A stretch of 64,000 bases of DNA from the NCBI GenBank assembly GCA_015060555.1, contig SUYG01000020.1, positions 57,518-121,517 of the forward strand, written 5' to 3'. The position numbers and the translations under genes were made by a program. Position 1 is the stretch's first letter; each line of letters opens with the position of its first letter. This DNA comes from Physcousia sp015060555. Its GTDB lineage: Bacteria > Bacteroidota > Bacteroidia > Bacteroidales > Bacteroidaceae. The notes under the pieces were generated by a model, which ran no database searches, was not told the origin of the DNA, and worked only from the letters and a program-made list of their open reading frames with translations. Positions 24,749 to 34,457 of this stretch are shown here, in pieces.

Positions 24749-27006
24749 TACTTTCCAATCAAGCCTTTCCAGCGTATGAACCAGTTGTCTGTGTTAATGA
24801 GCTTGCCCTTGAGTGCGGGGTTGCGCTCTCCTACTCTGTTGGCAAGGTAAGCAGGATCATTATGGCGATATGCAGCTCGCATCAGATAGCCGAAGCGATG
24901 ACCCTCGAAACAGGTCTCCAATGCAGACTCGATGTCAAGAAGACTATCGACGACCTCATACTGGCGATCCTTGAGGAGAGCCGTCTGGTTCTGGAACCAG
25001 GCCTTCTCACGAATCTTCCAATTGCGCTGATATTTCTCGCTGCATGCCATCATCTGAGAATTGTACTCATTGACGAGCGGGATGATCTCTCCAGGAGTCA
25101 GGCCCGTAGTTTCGGGAACAGGGATCCCCTCACGTGTCTCAAGTGAATCTACAAGATCGGGGTTGTTCTTCACGAGATTCTTAAGTAAGGTGGAGCCTGT
25201 ACCGGAGCTTGCCACATATTTGGCAGGTTGGCGGGGGTAGCTGACAATGCTGGTGTCGGGATCTGCGTCCTTGGGATAGTAGTCTGGATTCAGGAAGGGG
25301 AATCCGCAGCCACGCTGGTGAATACCAATCTGAGTTACATATCGATAGAAGTCTGCATCGGAACCAAAGTATTCAATTTCAGGATGACCCTCAGTAGTCT
25401 GCGTGGACAGCTGAGTGCGGAAGATGTCACGTCCGGGGAAGCGGAAATAGCTGATAGCTGTGGAATCGTTCTTGTTGCAGATGGGCTTCACGAGATCTTC
25501 CATGACGTACTCATCCAAGCCCAGGGAAAGGATGTAGTAAGCCATCTTCTGGAAACCGGGATGATTCTTACCAGCGTAGTTAATAGCTTCAGCCAGTCGC
25601 AGATAGATGTCGCCTGTACGATAAATGATGATATCACGCGTGGTGGAACTGATTTGCATTCTGTTATCCTGACGGGAGATGTTGGCGAATTTGGAAATAC
25701 CCTTGTATTCAGTACCCTCAACCGTTATGCTGTTGTAGAAGCAACCCAAGCGGAGGTCACCATCGAAGTAGCGCTGACGCATAGACTCCTGGATGGCCTC
25801 AGGAGAGAGCTTGACGAACTGGATGGTATTCGTACCAGCAGGCTGGTAGATGTCGCCGTATGTCTGTTGCTTGCTGTAATTGATACATGGCTGGGAAGGT
25901 TCTATGCTAGCGGGTTGCTGTGTCTCTTCGTTGAGGCAGTAGAGCTGCAACAGCTCGTTGTAGTGGCCTTCATTAACGACGGAGTCCATAGCAATGGCAG
26001 AAATGACATCGTCACCCAAGCCTCCAAAGCTGTTCGACCCTGTGTAATACCAAGATATGCCCTGGTTATACCAGCCGTCGGTGCTGAAGTTGCCGGCTGA
26101 AAAAGCCCAACGGTCACGATAGGGCGAGGTGACGTTGACGTGTTTATAGCCCGTGTTGACAATCGTGGTTCCTTGAGCATTGGGCGTCCAAATAAGATAG
26201 TCGTAGTAGTACTTGGCCGCCTGGAAGGCCAGATCGGGGTTCTGTTCCAAAGAAGCACGCCAGAGGTAGAGGTCGCCAAGCACCAGCTGAATGGGAATCA
26301 CACTCATGCGCGAAGGCATGTTACCATTATAACCCTCACGACCAGGATTTCCGTGATAAGGATAAAGGTATTCCTGTGCCCAACCAATATAAGGTTCAAG
26401 ATCGGTGATGAACTCCTGACAAATCTGGCGAAGGTTCATCTTGGGAGCGTTTGACAATTGGTTTTCGGCATCATCCAATGAGAGAATCGGTTCCTTCACA
26501 ACAGGAATGTTCTCGCCATAGATTTGTCCCAACTGCAGGTAGAGCCAGGCACGAATGCTACGAACCGCAAGCGCCTCGGCACGCAGGACAAAATAGGTAC
26601 TGGCGGCACCGTTTTGATAGCGTTTCTCGGAGAGCTCGGTGTTGGCATTGGCTAGGAAGTAGTTGCAGTTGTTGATGACCGCATAATAATCACGCGGATT
26701 GTTGTAGGGGTTGTCATCGGTGACAACGAAGTCTGCAATGTCCTTGAGGCTGGTGTTGGCCGTGGACGCTACGTTGACAAGGTCGCCACGGAGCTCGCCA
26801 AAGAGATTGGTGCGAACACCAATCTTCTGCAACTGAGCCAAGATGCCGACAAAGGTGTTGACAGTGTCGTTGGCGCTCTGCAACTTATGGTCACCCGTAT
26901 AGAGAATGTTCTCGTTGCCAAGATCAAGCATGTCACTGCATGAGACGAATGCTGTAGCACTGCAAGTCAACAGCATCGCGGGGAGGATATATTTTAACTT
27001 TTTCAT
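24748..27006 (-). CDS. SusD-like surface lipoprotein, long form
   Basis: Nutrient-binding partner of the SusC-like receptor encoded just upstream (12-bp gap). Lipobox VSCSD (Cys23). The N-terminal TPR-like part has NNCNYFLANAN, RAEALAVRSIRAWLYLQLGQIYGENIPVV and MNLRQICQEFI, typical of SusD. At 752 residues it is much longer than the usual 500-600, the extra length lying in the C-terminal half (about 430-750), where KYQRNWKIREKAWFQNQ is predicted helical. The added region may form a larger lid over the receptor (inference). Confidence 0.9.
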   Translation of the reverse strand: MKKLKYILPAMLLTCSATAFVSCSDMLDLGNENILYTGDHKLQSANDTVNTFVGILAQLQKIGVRTNLFGELRGDLVNVASTANTSLKDIADFVVTDDNPYNNPRDYYAVINNCNYFLANANTELSEKRYQNGAASTYFVLRAEALAVRSIRAWLYLQLGQIYGENIPVVKEPILSLDDAENQLSNAPKMNLRQICQEFITDLEPYIGWAQEYLYPYHGNPGREGYNGNMPSRMSVIPIQLVLGDLYLWRASLEQNPDLAFQAAKYYYDYLIWTPNAQGTTIVNTGYKHVNVTSPYRDRWAFSAGNFSTDGWYNQGISWYYTGSNSFGGLGDDVISAIAMDSVVNEGHYNELLQLYCLNEETQQPASIEPSQPCINYSKQQTYGDIYQPAGTNTIQFVKLSPEAIQESMRQRYFDGDLRLGCFYNSITVEGTEYKGISKFANISRQDNRMQISSTTRDIIIYRTGDIYLRLAEAINYAGKNHPGFQKMAYYILSLGLDEYVMEDLVKPICNKNDSTAISYFRFPGRDIFRTQLSTQTTEGHPEIEYFGSDADFYRYVTQIGIHQRGCGFPFLNPDYYPKDADPDTSIVSYPRQPAKYVASSGTGSTLLKNLVKNNPDLVDSLETREGIPVPETTGLTPGEIIPLVNEYNSQMMACSEKYQRNWKIREKAWFQNQTALLKDRQYEVVDSLLDIESALETCFEGHRFGYLMRAAYRHNDPAYLANRVGERNPALKGKLINTDNWFIRWKGLIGK

Positions 27007-27018
27007 ATCTGTAGCAGA

Positions 27019-30000
27019 TTAGAGGTTGATTCTTAGACCGACATTGAACATACGTCCAGAGCTGAGGTAGCCACGGTCTATACCTTGATAGAATACGCTG
27101 TTGCCCATTGACATCTCAGGATCGGAACCCAGATAATTGGTGAGGGTGAGCAGGTTGGTTCCCTGAGCCCACACGGTGATACCCTGAATATAGGTGTTGT
27201 TGATGGGGAGCTTATAGCTGAGGGTGACCGTTTTCAGACGCAAGTAACTGCCGTCCTCAATCCATCGGTCGCTGAAGATGCTGTTGCCCATTGGGTCACC
27301 ATAGACAGCACGAGGCATGTCCGTTATCTGACCTTCATGGCTCCATCGAGTGAGCATGGCAGTGGTCTGGTTCATGAAGCGGCATCCGCTCTCCAGTTGC
27401 TGACGCGTGTAGTTGTAGATATCACCACCGAGGCTGTAGTTGAAGCCAATGTCAAGGGTGAGACGTTTGTAGCTAAGACGAGTCCAGATGTTTCCGTATA
27501 TGGACGGGTTGGCATCACCAATGAAGACACGGTCGTTGTCATCAATTCTGCCGTCGTGATTCTGGTCCACATACTTCACGTCGCCACTGGTGAAATAGTC
27601 CTTTGTGACGCCGTCTGCGCGCAGACGATAGAGACCATCACGAGCAGCTTCCTCAGCAGTGGCATAAACGATGGTTCCATTGTCTGTGGCAGCTGTCTGT
27701 AAGCCATAGAAGCTGTTGATGCTGTGACCCACTTCGCTTCGAATTGTTGCACCCAGGACGGTGTGATCTTCATAGGGAGCGCCATCAGGCAGTGCTGTGA
27801 GCTTATTGACATAGTGGCCTAAGCTGGCACCCAAGCTCCAGTTCCAATCATTCATGGAAATGATATGGCCAGAAAGATGAACATCGAAGCCCTGATTCTT
27901 CAAGCTGCCGCCATTGCTCCAGCTTTGATCAATACCGGAGAGGAAATTGAGGCTGCGCATTGTAATCAGGTTGTCTGTCCAACTGTGGAAATAGTTGATG
28001 CTGGCAGAAAGCCTGTTGTTGATGAAGCGACCTTCAAGACCGGCATTGAAACGACGCGTGGTCTCCCATTGCAACTCGGTGTTACCAATGTTCTCCAAGC
28101 TCAGGCCCGGAATCTGACCTAAATAAAGAGAGCTCTTGAAATAGCTATGGGCTGCATCATAAGGCAATGCATCATTACCGCTTAGGCCGTAGCCGGCGGT
28201 AAGCTTAACATAGTCAATGCCCTTGACATCGAACCACTCTTCATTACTCAGAATCCATCCAGCCTGTATGCTGGGGAACAGTCCCCAAGCAACGCCAAAG
28301 AGTTTGAGACCGCTTTTTGCATTATGGCCGAACTGCGAATTGGTGTCCATGGAGAAATCAGCTTGGACGTAGTAGCGATTAGAGAAGTTATACTTGGCTT
28401 GAGCATACCACGTGAGTGTGGCCCAATTCTCGATAGAACCCAGAATACGGCGATAACGTTCTTCAGTACTGGAGATAAGCGGCGTTTTATCATTGCCCGT
28501 GTTATAACCCGTCTGGCGCGTTAAGGAGTAGCTCTCGTTCATAAAACGGAAGCCGCCGAGGAGGTCTATGCTATGGCCGTCATAACGATTCTTCCACTGA
28601 ATCTTGGTATCACTGAGAATGCCGTTCTGCTTGCTGTATAGCGAACCTATCATATTCTGCATCTTCTCCGTGCCAGTGTTTAAGGATGCCACACGGAAGA
28701 GAGGAACGCCATTCATGGGGATATAGTACTTCTCGTTGGTGTTAACCAGTGTGTAGCTGAAGAGCGATGAGAAGGACAGGTGTTTATTGGGCTTCCACGA
28801 GGGCGTGATGGAGAGATTCAGGAAAGAATTGTCGTAGTAGTTCTTGTTCTGAGCGGTACCGTACTCCAAGATTGCCATCGGATTCGCCAGCTCATAGTTG
28901 TCACTGCTGATCTGTGTCACCTCGGCCAGATAGTCTTCCTGCACAATGTCCAGGTGGGCGGTGCTGATGACACCAGGTCCATTGGTCCCGGCTACGAAAC
29001 TGTAGGGGCTGAGCATCGGAGATTTAGCATAGCTGAGGAAGTTCAGAGATGTGACAGTGCCATTGTCATAATCTGCAGGAGAGCCTGTGTCATAGAGCTT
29101 ACGCGTAGTATTGCTGAAAGAAGCATCGAAACGCACGCCCACCCAATCCGACAACTTGATATCTGTGTTGAAACGAATGTTCAAGCGGTTGAAGTTGGCT
29201 TCCTCAATCGTCTCAGTAGCATGGCTGTAGCCGATAGACAGCATGTAGTTGGCCACCTCGCCACCACCTTGAACACTAAGACCATAGCTCTGCTTGACAG
29301 CAGTTTGGAAGACGCCATCTGTCCAATCAGTGTTGTTGTTGTACTTGTTAATCCAATAGTAACGTGGATCATCAGAACGAAGGAACTTGAAAGTCTGCAG
29401 CGTTGTACCTGTAGTACTCAGCAAGTCACTGGCATAGGTCTTGAACTGAATTCCATCCATCATACTGTAATGACGGGGCATCAGTTCTACGCCAACATTT
29501 GCGGTAGCAGCGATGCGTGTTGCCAACGAAGTGTTGCGCTTGGTGTTGATGAGGATGACACCGTTTGCGCCCTTAGCGCCATAAAGAGCGGTTCCGTTCT
29601 TAAGCACTTCAACGCTCTTGATATCATTAACGTTGATATTGGAAAGAACATCGTTGTAGAAGCCTGAATGAAGCATCTCACGACCATACTGCATGTCGGT
29701 GATGACACCATCGATGACCACCAGCGGCTGGGCGTTGATCATATAACTGCCAACGCCCCCAACTTGCATGTAGCTGCCTGCAGCGGTGAGACCGCTACGT
29801 TGGTTCGTGAGTACATCGGCACCCAGCTGATTCTGTATCTCGGTGGCGATGTTTGTTGCGTTGGAGAACTCAAAGTTGGTGGCTCGAGCCACATTCATGA
29901 TGTTGTCATTCTCATCGTAGAATGCAGGCGCAGCATCATTGTGAAGAATGATATCGCGCAACTGCCCACTCTTATTCAAACCTACGCGAACCGAGTTGTA

Positions 30001-30312
30001 ACCTGGAAGCGTGACGTTCACGGCAGAGCAGTAGAGAGGCACTTTCATCGTGAAATCACCATTCTCGTCGGTGAGCGTGGAATAACCATCGCCAACCAAC
30101 GACTGCACAAGCACACCAGCCAAAGGAGTATGACCTTGTTGACTAATCACGTGGCCCTTGATTTCACGTGTGGGCTCCTGCTTCTTCGCTGTCTTGCGAA
30201 TATGCCGCACGACAGCCGTGTCTGCATCCTCTGTGCTTAAATCATCCTGTGCGAAACCGGCAACAGGGAGCACGAAGAGGAGAGAGAAACAATATATGTT
30301 CAGTGCTTTCAT
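27019..30312 (-). CDS. SusC-like TonB-dependent receptor (second of operon)
   Basis: 1097-residue outer-membrane transporter. Signal peptide MKALNIYCFSLLFVLPVAGFAQ, a charged segment with RHIRKTAKKQEP, a carboxypeptidase-regulatory-like domain (about 48-120, GVLVQSLVGDGYSTLTDENG), a plug (about 145-260, with SYMQVGGVGSY, PLVVIDG and LKNGTALYGAKGANGVILINTKR) and a barrel to GLRINL. It ends in Leu rather than the common aromatic residue. It overlaps the fasciclin gene upstream by 4 bp and is followed after 12 bp by its SusD partner. It is clearly diverged from the receptor at 36285-39698, so a different ligand is likely. Confidence 0.95.
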   Translation of the reverse strand: MKALNIYCFSLLFVLPVAGFAQDDLSTEDADTAVVRHIRKTAKKQEPTREIKGHVISQQGHTPLAGVLVQSLVGDGYSTLTDENGDFTMKVPLYCSAVNVTLPGYNSVRVGLNKSGQLRDIILHNDAAPAFYDENDNIMNVARATNFEFSNATNIATEIQNQLGADVLTNQRSGLTAAGSYMQVGGVGSYMINAQPLVVIDGVITDMQYGREMLHSGFYNDVLSNINVNDIKSVEVLKNGTALYGAKGANGVILINTKRNTSLATRIAATANVGVELMPRHYSMMDGIQFKTYASDLLSTTGTTLQTFKFLRSDDPRYYWINKYNNNTDWTDGVFQTAVKQSYGLSVQGGGEVANYMLSIGYSHATETIEEANFNRLNIRFNTDIKLSDWVGVRFDASFSNTTRKLYDTGSPADYDNGTVTSLNFLSYAKSPMLSPYSFVAGTNGPGVISTAHLDIVQEDYLAEVTQISSDNYELANPMAILEYGTAQNKNYYDNSFLNLSITPSWKPNKHLSFSSLFSYTLVNTNEKYYIPMNGVPLFRVASLNTGTEKMQNMIGSLYSKQNGILSDTKIQWKNRYDGHSIDLLGGFRFMNESYSLTRQTGYNTGNDKTPLISSTEERYRRILGSIENWATLTWYAQAKYNFSNRYYVQADFSMDTNSQFGHNAKSGLKLFGVAWGLFPSIQAGWILSNEEWFDVKGIDYVKLTAGYGLSGNDALPYDAAHSYFKSSLYLGQIPGLSLENIGNTELQWETTRRFNAGLEGRFINNRLSASINYFHSWTDNLITMRSLNFLSGIDQSWSNGGSLKNQGFDVHLSGHIISMNDWNWSLGASLGHYVNKLTALPDGAPYEDHTVLGATIRSEVGHSINSFYGLQTAATDNGTIVYATAEEAARDGLYRLRADGVTKDYFTSGDVKYVDQNHDGRIDDNDRVFIGDANPSIYGNIWTRLSYKRLTLDIGFNYSLGGDIYNYTRQQLESGCRFMNQTTAMLTRWSHEGQITDMPRAVYGDPMGNSIFSDRWIEDGSYLRLKTVTLSYKLPINNTYIQGITVWAQGTNLLTLTNYLGSDPEMSMGNSVFYQGIDRGYLSSGRMFNVGLRINL

Positions 30313-32255
30313 TCTTTGTATTCTTTCAGGTTAGACAAATCGGACAGTTTCAGGTCAAAGGCCATGGCCTCCTCCTTCGTAGCAAACGGGATATAGATAA
30401 TGCGGTTGATGCGAAGCGCGTTTGTGTAAACCTTGTTCTTCAACTGAGTGGCACTGGCTGTCGTCTGTATGCGATAGCGCTGTGTAGCATCAATGCTTGC
30501 GAAAGAGTTGTAGGATGCGAACTTGAAGGGACCATAGGAGTCAGAGGGAACGGCCTTCTGAATGCAGATGAGGTCCACGTCTGTACCAGAAGCCAGGAAC
30601 GTGGTGGCATTTGTGCTATGCTCTTCGCCTTCGGGAACAGAGACCGTCACTTCACGAGCAAACTCACCAGACTCAGGGTCTTCTTTGGAAACAATACCCG
30701 TGCCCGGCCTTTCCTGACGCTCGCTAAAGAAGACCTTAAAGGGACACGGCAGGATTTCATCGACATCATAGTCCTCGCGAGCATACTCAGGAACCATCAC
30801 CATATAAACATTATAATATAGTCCGGAGAAGGTGTTCTGAAGGTAGAAGTAGATGTTGGACGTGTTGTTCGTCGTACTCTGATAAGAGACGGGACGAATC
30901 TCTACGTACTGTTTGTCCTTGAGCTCAGGAAATGTCTTCGTGGTTTCAACCGTAGAGATAATCGGCTCACCCGTTTCAGGATCTGTACCAACTACTTGAT
31001 TTTCTCTCAGAAGAACATGTTCTACGATATTGCGTGTTGTCACAGAAACTTGAGGGCTGTAGGTATCAGCGACGCTCTTGTTCTGAATGAGACGAGACTT
31101 GTAGTTTCTGCGGTTAAGCGGCGAGATGTAACGCTTATATGCAAAAGTAAGCGAGTCAGGAATGCGGCCCTCAACATCGGTGTAAAGGAGACCATTAGAA
31201 CACTGCACAGGGGTGAGACCTGCAAGGATTCCATTTTCTTCAAACGGCTTCTGGAAGACATTCAGACCATAGTAGTCTTTTGACTTCACATAGTACGTAT
31301 TAATAATGGAGTCCCTGGAGTCGTTCTTCTGGGCGTTGACGTTGAAGAAACGGCCACGTGCAATAGCGAAGCGGGCGTTCAACTGGATAAGGGAGTCGCG
31401 ATTAGCCATCTTGGGGTCGCTGACATAATTGAACCAGGAAAGATACTTGTCATACTCCTTTTTCCATACATCGTTGTGTGCAGCCAGATAGATGTATGCA
31501 CTGTCCTCGCGCTGTATATAACCGAGAGCACGGTAAAGGGCGTTGGAGAGTACCATGACGGAGTCTGCATAAACGATTTCACCATCCACGATGTCCTGCA
31601 TCACTGACGACTGTTCATCAAGTTCGTAGATATCGAACATCCTAAAGAAGTGGGAGGCGCTGTCCAAGCCCTGTTCCAGTTCCAATGCCTCACGTACATT
31701 GGGGAAGAAGGTTTCCTTGGTCTTTAACTTATACATGATTCCGTTGGAGGCAATGATGTTCTTTTCCAGATAAGGAACATTGTTCAAGTCCTTATCGGTC
31801 ATCATCATATATTTGCCATTCCACATACGGACGGAATCCTTCGTCAACGAGCTGCAGGAGCGGCCTGAGAGCGCGATGTGGTTCTGCAAGAATTGAGTGA
31901 TAGCATAGTTGTCTTTGTCCTTACGCAGATTTCCATTGTTATCAACTTCATGCTTTTGACTTTCATAAACAGCAATGATGCTGTCAGCCTGAGCCTTGGT
32001 GATAACAGGAGCCCACAAAGTGAGAGACTGTGGTGAGGCGAGGACGGCATCGTAACCAACATGCTTGGCTACACGCAGGAATTCAGACAACTGAGCATCG
32101 GCCTGAACATGTTCCAGTAGCGTAGGAGCATCAGCTGTAGTTCCAGCACCGCTGCCGTCACCGTAGTGGTCATCCCAGGCATCCGTGCATGAGAGCACGC
32201 ATGCAGGAAGCGTAGCTGCGACAGCGAGCATTTTCAGATATTGTTTGGTTTTCAT
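30309..32255 (-). CDS. Fasciclin-domain lipoprotein (third of operon)
   Basis: 648 residues with lipobox VLSC (Cys23). One fasciclin-like module is visible at about 42-190 (LLEHVQADAQLSEFLRVAKH ... SLTLWAPVITKAQ) and a weaker one at about 205-330. The C-terminal part (about 430-648) is strand-rich and of unknown fold (FYLQNTFSGLYYNVYMV, TFLASGTDVDLICI). It overlaps the downstream SusC-like gene by 4 bp (ATGA), as the first fasciclin gene of this operon does with its own SusC gene. Role as a ligand-binding or assembly partner of SusC is inference. Confidence 0.8.
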   Translation of the reverse strand: MKTKQYLKMLAVAATLPACVLSCTDAWDDHYGDGSGAGTTADAPTLLEHVQADAQLSEFLRVAKHVGYDAVLASPQSLTLWAPVITKAQADSIIAVYESQKHEVDNNGNLRKDKDNYAITQFLQNHIALSGRSCSSLTKDSVRMWNGKYMMMTDKDLNNVPYLEKNIIASNGIMYKLKTKETFFPNVREALELEQGLDSASHFFRMFDIYELDEQSSVMQDIVDGEIVYADSVMVLSNALYRALGYIQREDSAYIYLAAHNDVWKKEYDKYLSWFNYVSDPKMANRDSLIQLNARFAIARGRFFNVNAQKNDSRDSIINTYYVKSKDYYGLNVFQKPFEENGILAGLTPVQCSNGLLYTDVEGRIPDSLTFAYKRYISPLNRRNYKSRLIQNKSVADTYSPQVSVTTRNIVEHVLLRENQVVGTDPETGEPIISTVETTKTFPELKDKQYVEIRPVSYQSTTNNTSNIYFYLQNTFSGLYYNVYMVMVPEYAREDYDVDEILPCPFKVFFSERQERPGTGIVSKEDPESGEFAREVTVSVPEGEEHSTNATTFLASGTDVDLICIQKAVPSDSYGPFKFASYNSFASIDATQRYRIQTTASATQLKNKVYTNALRINRIIYIPFATKEEAMAFDLKLSDLSNLKEYKE

Positions 32256-32299
32256 ATTCTAATGGATATATAGAATCACTAATGAAATAAAGACATGAT

Positions 32300-34450
32300 T
32301 TATAGGTCGTCCTCACCAGCGCCTTCCGAGTCTATACCGTAAACGCTCTTAGGAACGATTTCTATGTAATCAAACATCAACTCTGCACCACCTTCAGACC
32401 AAACACTGCGGATACGGATTTTATGTGTCTTATCGCCATCCAAAGAGCCCGTGTAGATAACACGACGGATGGTGTTGGCAATGTTACAGAAGGGGTGGGA
32501 ATTGTTCAGAGACAAGTCGTCATCCTTAAACGGGTTGGCGTTATTGATGTTAATACAACGCACACTGGCTGGGCCATGATACCATCCTTGATTGTGCAGG
32601 TCCTTCTTGTTCTGTTCTGCTGACGCTGAGTATTTGGCACTGGCATCATCGACATACAATTGCTGCCAGCCTGTCTTAGCAACCCAACCGGTGGAACGCA
32701 TATCGAGAGGAATACCCTGCGGTTTGCCATCCACATAGAACTGACCGATACCACGGCTGGGGATGAGTGCAAAGCCAAGTCGTATCTGATACTGGCCAGA
32801 AGGTACGGAGGGCAATTCAAACTCCAGGTCATAAAGGCCCTGGTCGGAACGCAGATTGAACTCATCTCCCTCGTAGCTCAAGTAATAGTTACGAGCACCT
32901 TGGTAAATGAAGTCTCCGTCAGCACTCGACACCACATTGTCCAGATAATTTGCAGGGAAGATATAGTTCTTACAGTTCGTGGTCTTACTCTCAGGGCTAT
33001 CGTTGAGAAGATTCGTCTGAGTCGTGCGGATGTCGTTGTTCATGAGCTCAGGCCATAGTGTGTACATATCCAGACGCATGCGGGCATTGAACACGTGGTC
33101 ACGCGTATCCTGACCATAATCAATCAAGCGGTCGATGTAATAGTAAATGCCATTCTCACAGTTCTGGTCGTTGGACATTTCATCCGAAACATTCTTATAG
33201 ACCATAGCACCACGCTCATAAAGACCGGGACGGTCGGGATCATACATGTGGTTCAGATATACAACGCCGTCAACGCCATCCAGACTTGTCTGCTCATCAT
33301 CCTTGTGGAACTTATTCCTGGAATATACACATTCCACCTTCATCGTAGAATGAGGGTTCATCGTAGAATACCATTCAGTGGGATTGATCAGCGTACGGAG
33401 GATGGTGCAGTTCGTGTAGAGCTTCTCATACACACCACGGCGGTTGAGCAGGTGGTAAGCGATAAGCTTGTGAAGGGGGTTACGCTCGTCCCTTAAGGCT
33501 GTGGCCGTTTTTGCATAATAGCTCTGCCCTGCCCCTTCGGGATAAACGGTGCAGGCATAGTCATACAAATCCTCCCATGTGTAGATGTTCTTGTTGTAAT
33601 TGACATCATCGTATTCGCTGTAATGATTCAGCACTTCATCAGGAACGCAGAAGGCCGTGTAGCCGTAACGACGGGTGCGGGGAACCCAACACCAGTTGTT
33701 GTGGTTGTCAGAGTGGTAAAGGGCTTCACGTTCTTCATAATCACGATAATTGTAGGAAGGGTCTTCACGACGGACCATCTGGTCGTGCAAGCCAGTGAGC
33801 ACCAGAGCTTCTGCAAAGATGGATACGTTCGGGTCACGACGAATGACATCAGGTAAGAGGTCGCTGGAGGCACGAACAACACCGTTAACAGGATGTACAA
33901 TACCATTTTCCACAGAGTCGTTGGCCAGTTCATAAATAACTTCACCAGAGCCATTGACAATGAAGGTCGAAACGGCCTGTTTGCCGTATTTCGTGTCAAT
34001 AGTTATAGGAACCTCTTGAAGCTTCAATGCACGGCCCAGCATATTGTTCTCTTCCATGAAGGTGATACCCTCCATGTCGGTAAGTGACAGGACATCGGTA
34101 GCAATCGTCATCGTGCAAACCAACGTATCGCATTCTTCATTGGAGAGATCTTCAACCGATGAAAGGCCCTGACGTGCCAGATAGCTGTTCACGGCATCGT
34201 TAGTAGGAGCGAAACATGTGTATGTTCCATAAGCAGAGAAGAGATCCATCTTCCCGGCTTTCTCTACCATACGTGCAAACTGAGAAAAGTTCTCGTTATT
34301 GCGCAGGAAATCACTCAGCATTTCTGCCTTATAAGTGTAGAGGCTGTCCTCAGGGATATCGTCCTTACAGGAGGTCAACCCCAACGCAAGGAATGTCAGG
34401 CCCATCAGCAGCGGCTGTATTTTGGATGAATAAACCTTTTTCATCGTCAT
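32300..34450 (-). CDS. Fasciclin-domain lipoprotein (second of operon)
   Basis: 716 residues; MKKVYSSKIQ at 34444 is an equally good start. Lipobox LTSC with Cys28 followed by Lys-Asp-Asp, which matches the K(D/E)2 surface-export signal known for Bacteroidetes lipoproteins. Two fasciclin modules: about 42-195 (MLSDFLRNNENFSQFARMVE ... YTCFAPTNDAVNSYL) and 205-400 (YTAFCVPDEVLNHY). The C-terminal third (about 520-700) is a strand-rich jelly-roll-like region (GQYQIRLGFALIPSRGIGQ, LMFDYIEIVPK), suggestive of a ligand-binding module. It lies 7 bp after the first SusD gene. Confidence 0.85.
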   Translation of the reverse strand: MTMKKVYSSKIQPLLMGLTFLALGLTSCKDDIPEDSLYTYKAEMLSDFLRNNENFSQFARMVEKAGKMDLFSAYGTYTCFAPTNDAVNSYLARQGLSSVEDLSNEECDTLVCTMTIATDVLSLTDMEGITFMEENNMLGRALKLQEVPITIDTKYGKQAVSTFIVNGSGEVIYELANDSVENGIVHPVNGVVRASSDLLPDVIRRDPNVSIFAEALVLTGLHDQMVRREDPSYNYRDYEEREALYHSDNHNNWCWVPRTRRYGYTAFCVPDEVLNHYSEYDDVNYNKNIYTWEDLYDYACTVYPEGAGQSYYAKTATALRDERNPLHKLIAYHLLNRRGVYEKLYTNCTILRTLINPTEWYSTMNPHSTMKVECVYSRNKFHKDDEQTSLDGVDGVVYLNHMYDPDRPGLYERGAMVYKNVSDEMSNDQNCENGIYYYIDRLIDYGQDTRDHVFNARMRLDMYTLWPELMNNDIRTTQTNLLNDSPESKTTNCKNYIFPANYLDNVVSSADGDFIYQGARNYYLSYEGDEFNLRSDQGLYDLEFELPSVPSGQYQIRLGFALIPSRGIGQFYVDGKPQGIPLDMRSTGWVAKTGWQQLYVDDASAKYSASAEQNKKDLHNQGWYHGPASVRCININNANPFKDDDLSLNNSHPFCNIANTIRRVIYTGSLDGDKTHKIRIRSVWSEGGAELMFDYIEIVPKSVYGIDSEGAGEDDL

Positions 34451-34457
34451 ATAGGAT

